Source: Candidatus Yaniella excrementavium (GTDB lineage Bacteria; Actinomycetota; Actinomycetes; Actinomycetales; Micrococcaceae). From it: a DNA stretch of 64,000 nucleotides. The notes beneath the pieces are model-generated. The model made no database searches and was not told where the DNA came from. It saw only the letters and a list, made by a program, of their open reading frames with translations. The position numbers were made by a program, and so were the translations under genes. How positions within the stretch are numbered: the stretch's first letter is position 1; each line of letters starts with the position of its first letter. The DNA lies in the NCBI GenBank assembly GCA_019115865.1, contig DXCT01000101.1, positions 62,001 to 126,000 on the forward strand, in the 5' to 3' direction. Shown here piece after piece: positions 24,952 through 32,398 of this stretch.

Positions 24952-25461
24952 ATGTCCAAGAAATCTGGTCGCAGCAAACCTGGGCGCTCAGATCGGGTTG
25001 TTATCGCTACCAACCGCAAGGCGCGTCATAACTACAACCTCAAAGATACTTACGAGGCCGGCATCGCGTTGATGGGTACCGAAGTGAAGTCTCTTCGCGA
25101 CGGTCACGCATCTATTGTCGAGGGCTTTGCTATGTTTTCCGGTGATGAACTTTGGCTGGAGAATGTGTTCATACCCGAATACGGTTACGGAACATGGACA
25201 AACCATTCGTCCCGGCGCCGTCGGAAACTGCTATTGCACCGTAGAGAACTCAACAAACTTCAGCGTGAAGTAGATGCGTCCGGGACGACGATTGTCCCGC
25301 TGTCTATGTACTTTCGAGACGGCAAGGCCAAAGTCGAAATTGCGCTGGCTGAAGGTAAGCGTGATTTCGATAAGCGTCATGCACTTCGTGAGGCGCAGGA
25401 TAAACGTGATGCCCAGCGAGCAATGCGCGAGGCAAATCGCCAGGGGAAATCGATTCTGTAG
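24952..25461 (+). CDS. smpB: SsrA-binding protein SmpB
   Basis: A 169-residue basic protein that binds the tRNA-like end of tmRNA and brings it to stalled ribosomes. It has the SmpB core IATNRKARHNYNLKDTYEAGIALMGTEVKSLRDGHASIVEGFA and the C-terminal helix-forming tail (GKRDFDKRHALREAQDKRDAQRAMRE) that enters the empty mRNA channel. The start is the ATG five bases after AAGGAG; 19 further codons are open upstream, overlapping the promoter region. The tmRNA gene follows 112 bases downstream, the classical pairing. Confidence 0.96.
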   Translation: MSKKSGRSKPGRSDRVVIATNRKARHNYNLKDTYEAGIALMGTEVKSLRDGHASIVEGFAMFSGDELWLENVFIPEYGYGTWTNHSSRRRRKLLLHRRELNKLQREVDASGTTIVPLSMYFRDGKAKVEIALAEGKRDFDKRHALREAQDKRDAQRAMREANRQGKSIL

Positions 25462-25537
25462 AGCGACCATTGGTCGGGGAATAAACAGGAACCCATCTGG
25501 GTTGTACCAGGTGATCCTCTACGTTAGAGTAGAAGGT

Positions 25538-25573
25538 CCTGGCAGAGCCAGGTGCTGTTATACAACAGAATAT
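25538..25573 (+). promoter_or_regulatory. ssrA upstream region with two small palindromes
   Basis: Just before the tmRNA 5' end lie CCTGGC-aga-GCCAGG (25538-25552) and CTGTT-atac-AACAG (25555-25568). The latter contains TATACA (25559-25564), a plausible -10 element placed about nine bases before the predicted RNA start. No matching -35 hexamer at ideal spacing was seen. Confidence 0.3.
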
Positions 25574-25938
25574 GGGGATGATCGGTTTCGACGATGTGAG
25601 TTGCCGTCAGGTCAGCGTGCCGAGGACGCAAAGTCACCTCGTAAACGCCCTTTGCAAACAATCAAGTGCCGATTCTAAACGCACTGACTTCGCTCTCGCT
25701 GCCTAACTAGCGAACGAGTCCGTCAGACCAGGCATTGCTATCGTCCTGGATCCTGGCGTCGCTTAGATAGCCACTGTCTGTCGCCCCTGTCGGGGGAAGT
25801 GACAGAGACCTAAAGCCGACTAGACCGAACAGTTGCTAGTCTGTGATCAACTGTGGTCGATAAAACTCCGAGCAGACTGCGCACGGAGAAGCCTTACGAA
25901 TGCCACATCGGACCCGGGTTCAATTCCCGGCATCTCCA
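25574..25938 (+). ncRNA. ssrA: Transfer-messenger RNA (tmRNA)
   Basis: The 5' end GGGGATGATCGGTTTCGAC and the 3' end with a T-arm (GGGTTCAATTCCC) and CATCTCC closing the acceptor stem define a one-piece tmRNA of about 365 bases. GGGGATG pairs with CATCTCC (one G-U). CCA is not encoded in full and must be added. The tag frame runs from GCC at 25668 to TAA at 25704-25706 and encodes ADSKRTDFALAA, closely matching actinobacterial tags. With SmpB it rescues stalled ribosomes and marks products for proteolysis. Confidence 0.95.
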
Positions 25939-25944
25939 CAAATA

Positions 25945-25981
25945 GTAATAGCCCGGATTCTTTCTGAATCCGGGCTATTAC
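25945..25981 (+). terminator. Terminator after ssrA
   Basis: A perfect 16-bp stem: arms 25945-25960 and 25966-25981 around a five-base loop (tttct), starting seven bases after the tmRNA 3' end. Only a short T-run follows (CATTTAAC), but strength and position fit transcription termination. Confidence 0.8.
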
Positions 25982-26094
25982 ATTTAACTGCTCGCTGTGC
26001 AGATGGGGGTAACCGATATGCTGGCCGCATTCTGGGAGGAGTTTGAAACCATGTATTTTTCGATGAACAGGACGAGGCAGCGAAATAAGCTCAC

Positions 26095-26439
26095 TCAGGG
26101 GATCACCAGGACAGGCAGCACCAAACCGCACAAGCAAGCGGTAATGGATAATCCCGTATGCAGTATCCATGTTTTCCAAGCACTACCGGTACCGTCGAGG
26201 TGCTGCTGGGCGGCAATGACTGCCACCGTCGAATAGGTGGTTAACGCTCCTGCAAACCCGCCCAGGATGGCTTGTACAAGAATTTCGTTGAATTGAAATA
26301 TTGTGGCGAGAGTCAGTACGCTACCGGCTACAAATGATCCCAGGATGTTGATGAGCAAAATTCCGTGCCGGGGGAGATAGAAATCTGCGAGATACCTCGA
26401 GACTGAGCCGAGTATAGCTGCCAGGATGAACAGCATCAT
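26095..26439 (-). CDS. crcB: Fluoride channel CrcB/Fluc, subunit with intact pore motif
   Basis: A 114-residue protein with four membrane helices. It keeps the Fluc signatures: LLINILGSFVAG with the pore Asn at residue 31 and GGFAGALTTYSTV with the Thr-Tyr-Ser stretch. Fluc proteins export toxic fluoride as antiparallel dimers; two adjacent genes usually encode a heterodimer. Its ATG overlaps the stop of the second crcB gene (ATGA). Last gene of the aroA-rsgA-hisN-crcB-crcB run. Confidence 0.9.
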   Translation of the reverse strand: MMLFILAAILGSVSRYLADFYLPRHGILLINILGSFVAGSVLTLATIFQFNEILVQAILGGFAGALTTYSTVAVIAAQQHLDGTGSAWKTWILHTGLSITACLCGLVLPVLVIP

Positions 26440-26894
26440 GTTCGTTCACCCGCCAGGTACGTGCCGAATTTCAGCATCCAGAGCGTCACGAGCGTGGTGA
26501 CAAAAAGAAACGCCAGCAACACAGCCACGATGCCTGCCGCGTACATGATGCCTTGGAGCACCGATGAGGCCGCGTAAATGGTCACACCAAATGTTAGTCC
26601 GGCGTAGGCGACTGCCAGCCCAGACATCGTCGTAAACGCACCAAAAAAGCCAGTGGTCACGCCTTTGATCACTGGCTCGGGCCACCGACGTCGTGAACTA
26701 TAGCCGGTCACCAAGCCAAGGAGCGCTGCCCCGCTCAGACAGATGATTGCCAGCGGCAGCGGGTCAAAAGCGCTCAGGGAATCATCGAGCACGGTCGGCC
26801 ACGGCAAAAACACCCTTGCTATGGCCCCTGCAGCACCACCGATTGCGACGGCGAGGATGGTGGCAGGGTGGGGCCTAGGCGCGTGATTGGCCAC
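26436..26894 (-). CDS. crcB: Fluoride channel CrcB/Fluc, diverged partner subunit
   Basis: A 152-residue CrcB-family protein with four membrane helices and the GFFGAFTTMSG motif. At the position of the conserved pore asparagine it reads IICLSGAALLG, so Asn appears to be Cys. It is longer than its partner by an N-terminal proline-rich extension and an expanded first loop. The start chosen is a GTG four bases after GGAG; an ATG 12 codons upstream is possible and would overlap hisN further. With the next gene it likely forms a dual-topology heterodimer in which this subunit is partly vestigial. Confidence 0.82.
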   Translation of the reverse strand: MANHAPRPHPATILAVAIGGAAGAIARVFLPWPTVLDDSLSAFDPLPLAIICLSGAALLGLVTGYSSRRRWPEPVIKGVTTGFFGAFTTMSGLAVAYAGLTFGVTIYAASSVLQGIMYAAGIVAVLLAFLFVTTLVTLWMLKFGTYLAGERT

Positions 26895-27699
26895 GCAGCT
26901 CCGGATTGAGACGCTCCAACACTTCGTCATGTAAATGAGTGTTGGTGGCTAGGCCGTGCCCACCCCATGGCCCTGGCTCGCCATCCAGAGACGTGAAGGT
27001 ACCACCAGCTTCGGTGACGATCGGTACGAGAGCGGCCATATCGTAGAGTTCCAGTTCGGGTTCGCAAGCAATGTCGACAGAGCCTTCTGCCACCAGCATG
27101 TACGACCAGAAATCACCGAAGGCACGAACCCGCCAGATATCAGAGGTCAGTTGGAGGAACTCGCTGATATTGCCGCGGTCACGCCAGCCTTCTAAAGAGG
27201 AGAAGGACATGGAAGCGTCTTCCAGATGGATGACATCTGAGGTGTGAATGCGTTTGGCATTCGATAGGGACTTACCGGTATAGGCTCCGCCGTCCTCATA
27301 AGCCCACCACCGGCGTGACAAGGCAGGGGCAGAGACCACGCCGACGACCGGACGGTCATCCTCGACCAGCGCGATCAGGGTTGCCCACACAGGTACACCC
27401 CGAACAAAGTTCTTTGTGCCATCGATGGGGTCAATGATCCAGCGTCGTTTTGATGCACCAACGGTGCCAAATTCTTCACCGGTCACCGCATCTCGTGGAC
27501 GAGCTCGTTTGAGTTGCTGGCGAATGAGCTCTTCAGCGGCACGATCAGCATCCGATACAGGGGTGAGATCCGGTTTGGTGGAAACCTCCAAATCCACGGC
27601 TTGAAAACGGTCCATTGTAAGACCATCGACGGCGTCAGCGATCACCAATGCGAGATTGAGATCTTCACGGTAGCCCTGACGGGGTGGGGAGAGCTGCAT
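26875..27699 (-). CDS. hisN: Histidinol-phosphatase, inositol-monophosphatase family (HisN)
   Basis: A 274-residue Mg2+-dependent phosphatase. Metal-binding residues are in GEEFG (Glu75/76), IDPIDGTKNF (Asp90, Asp93) and the late LYDMAAL motif. The best match is the actinobacterial HisN type, which removes phosphate from histidinol phosphate in histidine synthesis; other IMPase-family substrates cannot be excluded from sequence. The start is the ATG eight bases after AAGGAAAGG, 25 bases past the rsgA stop; an upstream ATG would overlap rsgA. The following crcB start lies inside its 3' end. Confidence 0.85.
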   Translation of the reverse strand: MQLSPPRQGYREDLNLALVIADAVDGLTMDRFQAVDLEVSTKPDLTPVSDADRAAEELIRQQLKRARPRDAVTGEEFGTVGASKRRWIIDPIDGTKNFVRGVPVWATLIALVEDDRPVVGVVSAPALSRRWWAYEDGGAYTGKSLSNAKRIHTSDVIHLEDASMSFSSLEGWRDRGNISEFLQLTSDIWRVRAFGDFWSYMLVAEGSVDIACEPELELYDMAALVPIVTEAGGTFTSLDGEPGPWGGHGLATNTHLHDEVLERLNPELRGQSRA

Positions 27700-27724
27700 G
27701 TTGGCGGCCTTTCCTTCTAGTGGT

Positions 27725-28816
27725 TTAGTCAAAGTCGTCGGTTTCTAGCCGGTTCTCCAACAGTCTGCGTAACGAGACCAGTCGTTGTGGGCCGGCGTCA
27801 CCGGCGTGACCGGCGGTAACCCAAGCATCTAGAGCACAGCCGGGGGAGTCCCGAGTGTGGTCACATCCGCGTGGACAATTCACAATTGCTGGAGCGAGAT
27901 CTTCAAACGCTGTTACTACGGTATCTGGATCGACCAGACCCATACCAAAGGAGCGAATACCAGGTGTGTCGATCAGTAACGAGCTACCGGATTGGTTCAG
28001 GGGGATAGCTAGTGTGGACGACGAAGTGTGTCGACCGCGTCCGGTGACGACATTGACGTGGCCAACGGCACGATCGGTTCCGGTGAGTGCATTCAATAGG
28101 GTGGACTTGCCCACCCCGGACGGTCCGATCAACGCGGTGATGTGACCGGCGAGTCGGTCTTGTAACCTGTCGAGGTCAACGGGATGCAAAATCAGAGCCC
28201 CGGTGGCGTTTTCATCTTGAGGACTTGATGGACCCACGGTGAAGATCTCCAAATCCAGATGCGCATAGTGCTCAAGTAAACCGGTGGGATCGGCGAGGTC
28301 TGTTTTCGTGATGCACAGCAGGGGCGTAATACCGGCGTCGAAGGCTGCCACCATGGCACGGTCGATGAACCCGGTGCGTGGTTCGGGATTGGTCGCCGCG
28401 ACGACAATCACTAAGGTATCAGCGTTGGCTACCACGACGCGTTCGTATGCATCGGTGTCGTCCGCGGAGCGGCGCAAGACAGTTTCACGGTCTACGAGAC
28501 GCACGATTCGAGCGAGGGTTCCTTCTTGGCCGGATGTATCACCAACTACTTCAACGAGGTCCCCACTGACAATGGCAGTGTTACGCATTTCTCTGGCCCG
28601 CATCGCGGTAATGTAACGAGCCTTGTTGTGTTTCGTTTTGCGTTCGGGTGCCAGGTAGAGCGTGTATCGACCTCGATCTACGGTTGTGACACGGCAAGTG
28701 ATCGCATCGTCATGGGCCGGACGGTCTTTGGTCCGGGGACGAGACCCTCGTTTTGATGGGCGTTTGGGCGCCGAGTTTTCGTCATAACGATGGTAGTCGA
28801 TGCGATAGCGGCTCAT
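27725..28816 (-). CDS. rsgA: Ribosome small-subunit-dependent GTPase RsgA
   Basis: A 363-residue circularly permuted GTPase that checks late 30S assembly. The N-terminal OB-fold holds the basic RNA-binding part (PKRPSKRGSRPRTKDR). The GTPase motifs occur in permuted order: CITKTDLAD (G4), GPSGVGKSTLLNAL (G1) and DTPGIRSFG (G3). The C-terminal zinc knuckle is CPRGCDHTRDSPGC. The ATG overlaps the aroA TGA by four bases, so the two are coupled; the frame is open 13 codons further upstream. aroA-rsgA next to a SigR/RsrA pair is a conserved actinobacterial arrangement. Confidence 0.94.
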   Translation of the reverse strand: MSRYRIDYHRYDENSAPKRPSKRGSRPRTKDRPAHDDAITCRVTTVDRGRYTLYLAPERKTKHNKARYITAMRAREMRNTAIVSGDLVEVVGDTSGQEGTLARIVRLVDRETVLRRSADDTDAYERVVVANADTLVIVVAATNPEPRTGFIDRAMVAAFDAGITPLLCITKTDLADPTGLLEHYAHLDLEIFTVGPSSPQDENATGALILHPVDLDRLQDRLAGHITALIGPSGVGKSTLLNALTGTDRAVGHVNVVTGRGRHTSSSTLAIPLNQSGSSLLIDTPGIRSFGMGLVDPDTVVTAFEDLAPAIVNCPRGCDHTRDSPGCALDAWVTAGHAGDAGPQRLVSLRRLLENRLETDDFD

Positions 28817-30174
28817 GCGCGGATCTGTCGATTTCCCGAGGCGAGCTCGGTCCAAGCGGTGGGGAAGTCGGGCATAGTTTTGGCCGTGGTAGCAATATCT
28901 GTGACCGCAACGCCATCTACGGCAAGGCCGATAATTGCACCGTAGGTGGCCATACGGTGGTCTGCATACGACTGAAGAACAGCGGGTTGCAGCGTGTAAC
29001 CTCCGGCAAAATGAAGAAAGGTTTCGCCTTCTTGGATGGTTGCACCGAGTTTTCTTGCCTCGGCGTTCAGAGCGATGAGGCGATCTGTTTCATGACCGCG
29101 CAGATGCCCAATATTGGTCAATTGTGTCGGGCCGTCTGCCAGCATTGCAATCGCCGCGGTGGTGGGCGTCAACTCAGCAAGATCTGAGAGTTCGCCGGCG
29201 CCGGTAATCACGGGTTGACCTTGTGCATCTAGTGAGCCACTTACTGTGAGGTCACCGTAGTTGGTGCCCTCCACCGGCGAAAACGTTACCCGGGCACCGA
29301 ACTGTGGCAGTACTGTTCGCCAGCGGTCGCCAATTTGAGTAGTTTCTGTCGGCCAATACGGGACGGTTACGGTTCCGCCGGTTACAACAGCAGCAGCCAA
29401 GTAGGGACCTGCATTCGATAAATCTGGTTCCACGGCGGTATCAATAGCATGAATTTCACCGGGTGCCACGACCCATCGGTTCGGCTCTGGTGTTTCCACG
29501 GTAACGCCCGCTGTGGACAGCACGTTGATGGTCATGGCAATATGCTCGGGACTTGGCGTCTGATCGCCGGTATGAACTATATCTAAACCGTTGTGGAAAG
29601 TCGCTCCAACCAACAATAGAGCTGAAATAAATTGAGATGACCCTCCCGCATCAACCGCGACACTGCCGCCCGCTAGTGGTCCATTGCCGTGTACAGTCAA
29701 TGGTAGGTGCGTAACAGGGTCCTGATCTTCTGCAGTGATGTGTGCTCCGGCCTGCACCAGGCCGTCAATAACTGGACCCATTGGACGGGCATAAGACTGA
29801 GTATCGCCGTCAATGACTACGGTCGCGTTCGTCCCGGCAGCTACACCTGGCATAAAACGCATGACGGTGCCAGCAAGGCCAGAATCCACGGTGATAGTAC
29901 CCGTGGTATCTGCCAGGTTGATAGGAGTGACATCCAAGATCGTCGGGTCGCCGTGGACCGGTTCAAATAGTGCACCCAGTTCACTGAGGGCCTCAACCAT
30001 GAGGTCGGTATCGCGAGAGACCAACACGCCGGTCAAGCGAGAGGGGGCAGTCGACAGGGCGGCAAGAATGAGATGTCGGTTAGTTAATGACTTCGAACCA
30101 GGCAGCGCTACGGTCGCGGCTACCGGTCGTGTGGTGAATGGAGCAGACCAAACTTCACCGGGGGCAGGAGTCAT
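28813..30174 (-). CDS. aroA: 3-phosphoshikimate 1-carboxyvinyltransferase (EPSP synthase)
   Basis: A 453-residue enzyme of the shikimate pathway that transfers enolpyruvate to shikimate-3-phosphate. Family motifs include LPGSKSLTNRHLILAAL (phosphate-binding loop), SGLAGTVMRFMPG, DGDTQSYARPMGPVIDGL, DAGGSSQFISALLL, EPDLSNAGPYLAAA and the C-terminal YADHRMATYGAI. The start is uncertain: ATG 30174 is closest to the conserved core, while TTG 30183 (five bases after AAAGAGG) and ATG 30198 are alternatives. First gene of the minus-strand run, facing away from the sigma-factor gene. Confidence 0.93.
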   Translation of the reverse strand: MTPAPGEVWSAPFTTRPVAATVALPGSKSLTNRHLILAALSTAPSRLTGVLVSRDTDLMVEALSELGALFEPVHGDPTILDVTPINLADTTGTITVDSGLAGTVMRFMPGVAAGTNATVVIDGDTQSYARPMGPVIDGLVQAGAHITAEDQDPVTHLPLTVHGNGPLAGGSVAVDAGGSSQFISALLLVGATFHNGLDIVHTGDQTPSPEHIAMTINVLSTAGVTVETPEPNRWVVAPGEIHAIDTAVEPDLSNAGPYLAAAVVTGGTVTVPYWPTETTQIGDRWRTVLPQFGARVTFSPVEGTNYGDLTVSGSLDAQGQPVITGAGELSDLAELTPTTAAIAMLADGPTQLTNIGHLRGHETDRLIALNAEARKLGATIQEGETFLHFAGGYTLQPAVLQSYADHRMATYGAIIGLAVDGVAVTDIATTAKTMPDFPTAWTELASGNRQIRA

Positions 30175-30422
30175 CGTGGCCAACAGAACCTCTTTCATCA
30201 GCTGTTCAACACTGCAGATACACCTTCCAAGATACCCTGTTATCGCTGCCAGCGTTGTTGATGGACCGGTGTTGAAGGGAATAATTTCCACAGATTTCTG
30301 GCTATATGTGCTGACAAACGTAGTGAGTTGTATAGCAAGGGTAGGTGATTGGCACTGTGCTGACTATGAGTGCGCCGATAGAAACCTCTCATGTGAGTCA
30401 TTTGAGATTAGACTGGGCAGGG

Positions 30423-31109
30423 ATGACTCATTTGCCTTCTGACATTCCCGCTGCCGACGATGGCTCCCGAATCGATCCGAAAGCTGAGACCGAGTTCCAG
30501 CGTCGTACTCGTTTCGAACGAGACGCGATGCAGTATATCGATCAGCTGTATTCGGGTGCACTGCGTATGACGCGTAACCCTGAAGACGCCGAAGATCTGG
30601 TGCAGGAAGCATATGCTCGAGCGTATTCTTCGTTTCACCAGTACAAGCCCGGCACGAACTTACGTGCATGGCTGTTTCGGATTCTCACCAATACCTATAT
30701 CAATATCTATCGCAAACGTCAGCGTCGCCCGCTGGAGGCAGATGGTGATGGTATAGAAGATTGGCAGATGGCCCGGGCTGCGGAACATACGTCAACGGGC
30801 TTGCAGTCTGCTGAGACTGAAGCGTTGGATTATCTTGCAGATAGTGACGTGAAGAACGCGTTGGCAGAGATTTCCGAGGATTTCCGTATTCCGGTGTATC
30901 TCGCTGACGTCGAAGGTTTTGCTTATAAAGAGATTGCCGACATCCTCGACGTGCCCATTGGTACCGTAATGTCTCGGCTACACCGTGGTCGCCGTAGCCT
31001 ACGGGAACTGCTGACGGACTATGCTGCCGACCGAGGCATTAAAGGCGCAATCGAACTGCAGCAGAAGAAACAGGCCAATGCATCGGAGGAGGGCCAAAAT
31101 GACAAATGA
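30423..31109 (+). CDS. sigH: SigR/SigH-type ECF sigma factor
   Basis: A 228-residue ECF sigma factor of the thiol/oxidative-stress group. Region 2 runs from [44 protein letters not shown] through [26 protein letters not shown]; region 4 is [45 protein letters not shown]. The ATG chosen gives an N-terminus of family length but has only a directly abutting AGGG; ATG 30366 would add 19 residues and GTG 30393 nine. In Streptomyces SigR also has a longer isoform, so both may be used. Its stop overlaps the anti-sigma gene. Confidence 0.92.
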   Translation: MTHLPSDIPAADDGSRIDPKAETEFQRRTRFERDAMQYIDQLYSGALRMTRNPEDAEDLVQEAYARAYSSFHQYKPGTNLRAWLFRILTNTYINIYRKRQRRPLEADGDGIEDWQMARAAEHTSTGLQSAETEALDYLADSDVKNALAEISEDFRIPVYLADVEGFAYKEIADILDVPIGTVMSRLHRGRRSLRELLTDYAADRGIKGAIELQQKKQANASEEGQNDK

Positions 31110-31386
31110 ATCACCAGACATTCGGACCGAATCCGAAGATTGCGCCGAGAATGGCGGTTGCACGGAAACCAGGATGGACAGCATCTACAAGTACCTTGAC
31201 GGGGCACTCGATGCCCAGGACTTCGACGAGGTACGCGGTCATATTGAGGACTGTACTGAGTGCCAGTCAGAACACGACCTGGAGATCATTATTCGTGATG
31301 TGGTGCGCCGTTCATGCGATGAAAAAGCACCTCAAACTCTCAAGAATAAAATTATGGATCGCATTGAAGAGCTGAAAACCAGCTAA
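31099..31386 (+). CDS. rsrA: Zinc-binding anti-sigma factor (RsrA family)
   Basis: A 95-residue ZAS-domain protein. The metal site is His48-x3-Cys52-x2-Cys55 (HIEDCTEC), with Cys15 or Cys21 upstream as the fourth ligand or redox partner; an added Cys73 lies after the motif. RsrA proteins hold SigR inactive until disulfide stress expels zinc. GGAGGAGGG precedes the ATG, which lies inside the end of the sigma gene, giving coupled synthesis. Confidence 0.92.
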   Translation: MTNESPDIRTESEDCAENGGCTETRMDSIYKYLDGALDAQDFDEVRGHIEDCTECQSEHDLEIIIRDVVRRSCDEKAPQTLKNKIMDRIEELKTS

Positions 31387-31395
31387 TGGCCACAG

Positions 31396-31457
31396 CATTT
31401 TTAATATACAAGAGGTCTGAACCATTTTTGGTTCAGACCTCTTGTATATTAAAAATG
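31396..31457. terminator. Bidirectional terminator, perfect 28-bp hairpin
   Basis: Arms 31396-31423 and 31430-31457 are exact reverse complements over 28 bp with a six-base loop (attttt). The core is GAGGTCTGAACC / GGTTCAGACCTC and the outer part is AT-rich with a run of five T/A on each end. It begins 10 bases after the rsrA stop and ends 8 bases before the bL37 stop, serving both converging genes. Confidence 0.85.
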
Positions 31458-31465
31458 GAGCGGCG

Positions 31466-31543
31466 TTAGCCTGCGTTCGGACGCTTGCCCGAGTTGGCGC
31501 GAGACTTACGACGATCCTTGCGTTTGCGACCACGTTTACTCAT
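31466..31543 (-). CDS. 50S ribosomal protein bL37
   Basis: A 25-residue, extremely basic protein (start MSKRGRKRKDRRKSR, end GKRPNAG), matching the actinobacterial ribosomal protein bL37, 24 residues in mycobacteria and once annotated as an AURKAIP1/COX24-like fragment. It binds the large subunit. AAAGGAG lies seven bases before the ATG. It is far below normal gene-finder length. It converges with rsrA across the 28-bp hairpin. Confidence 0.9.
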   Translation of the reverse strand: MSKRGRKRKDRRKSRANSGKRPNAG

Positions 31544-31653
31544 CGTGATGCTCCTTTCATCGAATGGGTTCTCCAAAATATTACCATCACCGGCTAAGCC
31601 GCTGATCACGCAAGCTTTGAAAGCTGTTCAGCGCGATGCTCAAGGTCGGATCC

Positions 31654-32268
31654 TTAGGAACGCATGCTTGGGTCTGTGATTCCGAGCCAGTCAAACCACC
31701 CGCGGTTTAACACCAACCAGGCGATCAGACCGTAAGCGGCTTGTCCCGGTAGCCCCTCATTGACCATGACATCTTGGTTGAAATTCTGGTGGTTTACCAG
31801 ATCGGTAAATGCATCAACGTAGAGGACATCACGGCGTTCGGCTACGCCTTGGTACGCTTCGTTGAGTGAGCCAAGATGCTGGTTCGTCTCGTGATCCTGT
31901 GCAGGTGTGGGCCCGACAACGAATGTAGCAATGCTGTGTTGTTTTGCTCGGTCGAGAATATTCGCGAGGTGCAGGCGGGCCCGGGCGGAGGATCCTGCCA
32001 TACTGATGGGATCTTGGGGGACAGCGATCACGAGACGATTCTCCACGGTTTCATCGCGTGACAGTCGTGGGATGACTTCACGTTCCCAACGTTCTGACAT
32101 CTCTTCGGTGGTTTCGTTGGGGAACACTAACGGATAGGACTCAATTTGTAAGTCTGGAACGTGAGTTTTTGCAAGAACCCGTCCCAACCAACCTAAGCCG
32201 CGCGCGTCGCCAACTCCGGTAAGCGTTTGGGCTCCGATGGAGAACAACCGGATGTTTCGAGTGTGCAC
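31654..32268 (-). CDS. SGNH/GDSL-hydrolase-like protein lacking catalytic residues
   Basis: A 204-residue SGNH-fold protein. The first block reads RLFSIGAQTLTGVGDARGLGWLGRV, where active members have a Ser in GDSL; here the position is Gln (GAQTL). The last block reads VNEGLPGQAAYGLIAWLVLN, where active members have Asp-x2-His before PG; here Asn and Leu occupy those places. The fold is otherwise conserved (TTEEMSERWEREV, RLVIAVPQDPISMA, FVVGPTPA). It may be a binding protein or use other chemistry. The GTG start follows AAGAGG by eight bases; a TTG six codons upstream is an alternative. Confidence 0.7.
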   Translation of the reverse strand: MHTRNIRLFSIGAQTLTGVGDARGLGWLGRVLAKTHVPDLQIESYPLVFPNETTEEMSERWEREVIPRLSRDETVENRLVIAVPQDPISMAGSSARARLHLANILDRAKQHSIATFVVGPTPAQDHETNQHLGSLNEAYQGVAERRDVLYVDAFTDLVNHQNFNQDVMVNEGLPGQAAYGLIAWLVLNRGWFDWLGITDPSMRS

Positions 32269-32343
32269 GAAGTTTGCCTCTTTCAACTAGCGTCCTTTTG
32301 TTCCACTGTAGCCGTATTGCACCACATTGGCTGTTTAAATGCC

Positions 32344-32375
32344 TGTTGCGGCCCAAAAAAATTTGGACCGCAACA
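32344..32375 (-). terminator. Terminator after kgd
   Basis: Arms 32344-32357 and 32362-32375 pair over 14 bp with one mismatch around an AAAA loop, and the minus-strand RNA carries a U-rich stretch in and after the loop. It lies between kgd and the SGNH-like gene, both on the minus strand. Confidence 0.55.
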
Positions 32376-32398
32376 TAAGACACATCCGGTATTTGCGA

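Noticed and set aside
25847..26179. Minus-strand 110-residue frame across the tmRNA 3' end and crcB
   Set aside because: It runs through the tRNA-like end of tmRNA and its terminator, and the rest is a shadow of crcB.
25997..26236. Plus-strand frame MQMGVTDMLAAFWEEF...
   Set aside because: Two thirds of it is antisense to crcB, no ribosome site is present and no family is recognisable.
30277..30303. GGGAAT as the -35 of a SigR-type autoregulated promoter
   Set aside because: No GTT -10 element occurs at 16-20 bases downstream; the matching position reads GCT.
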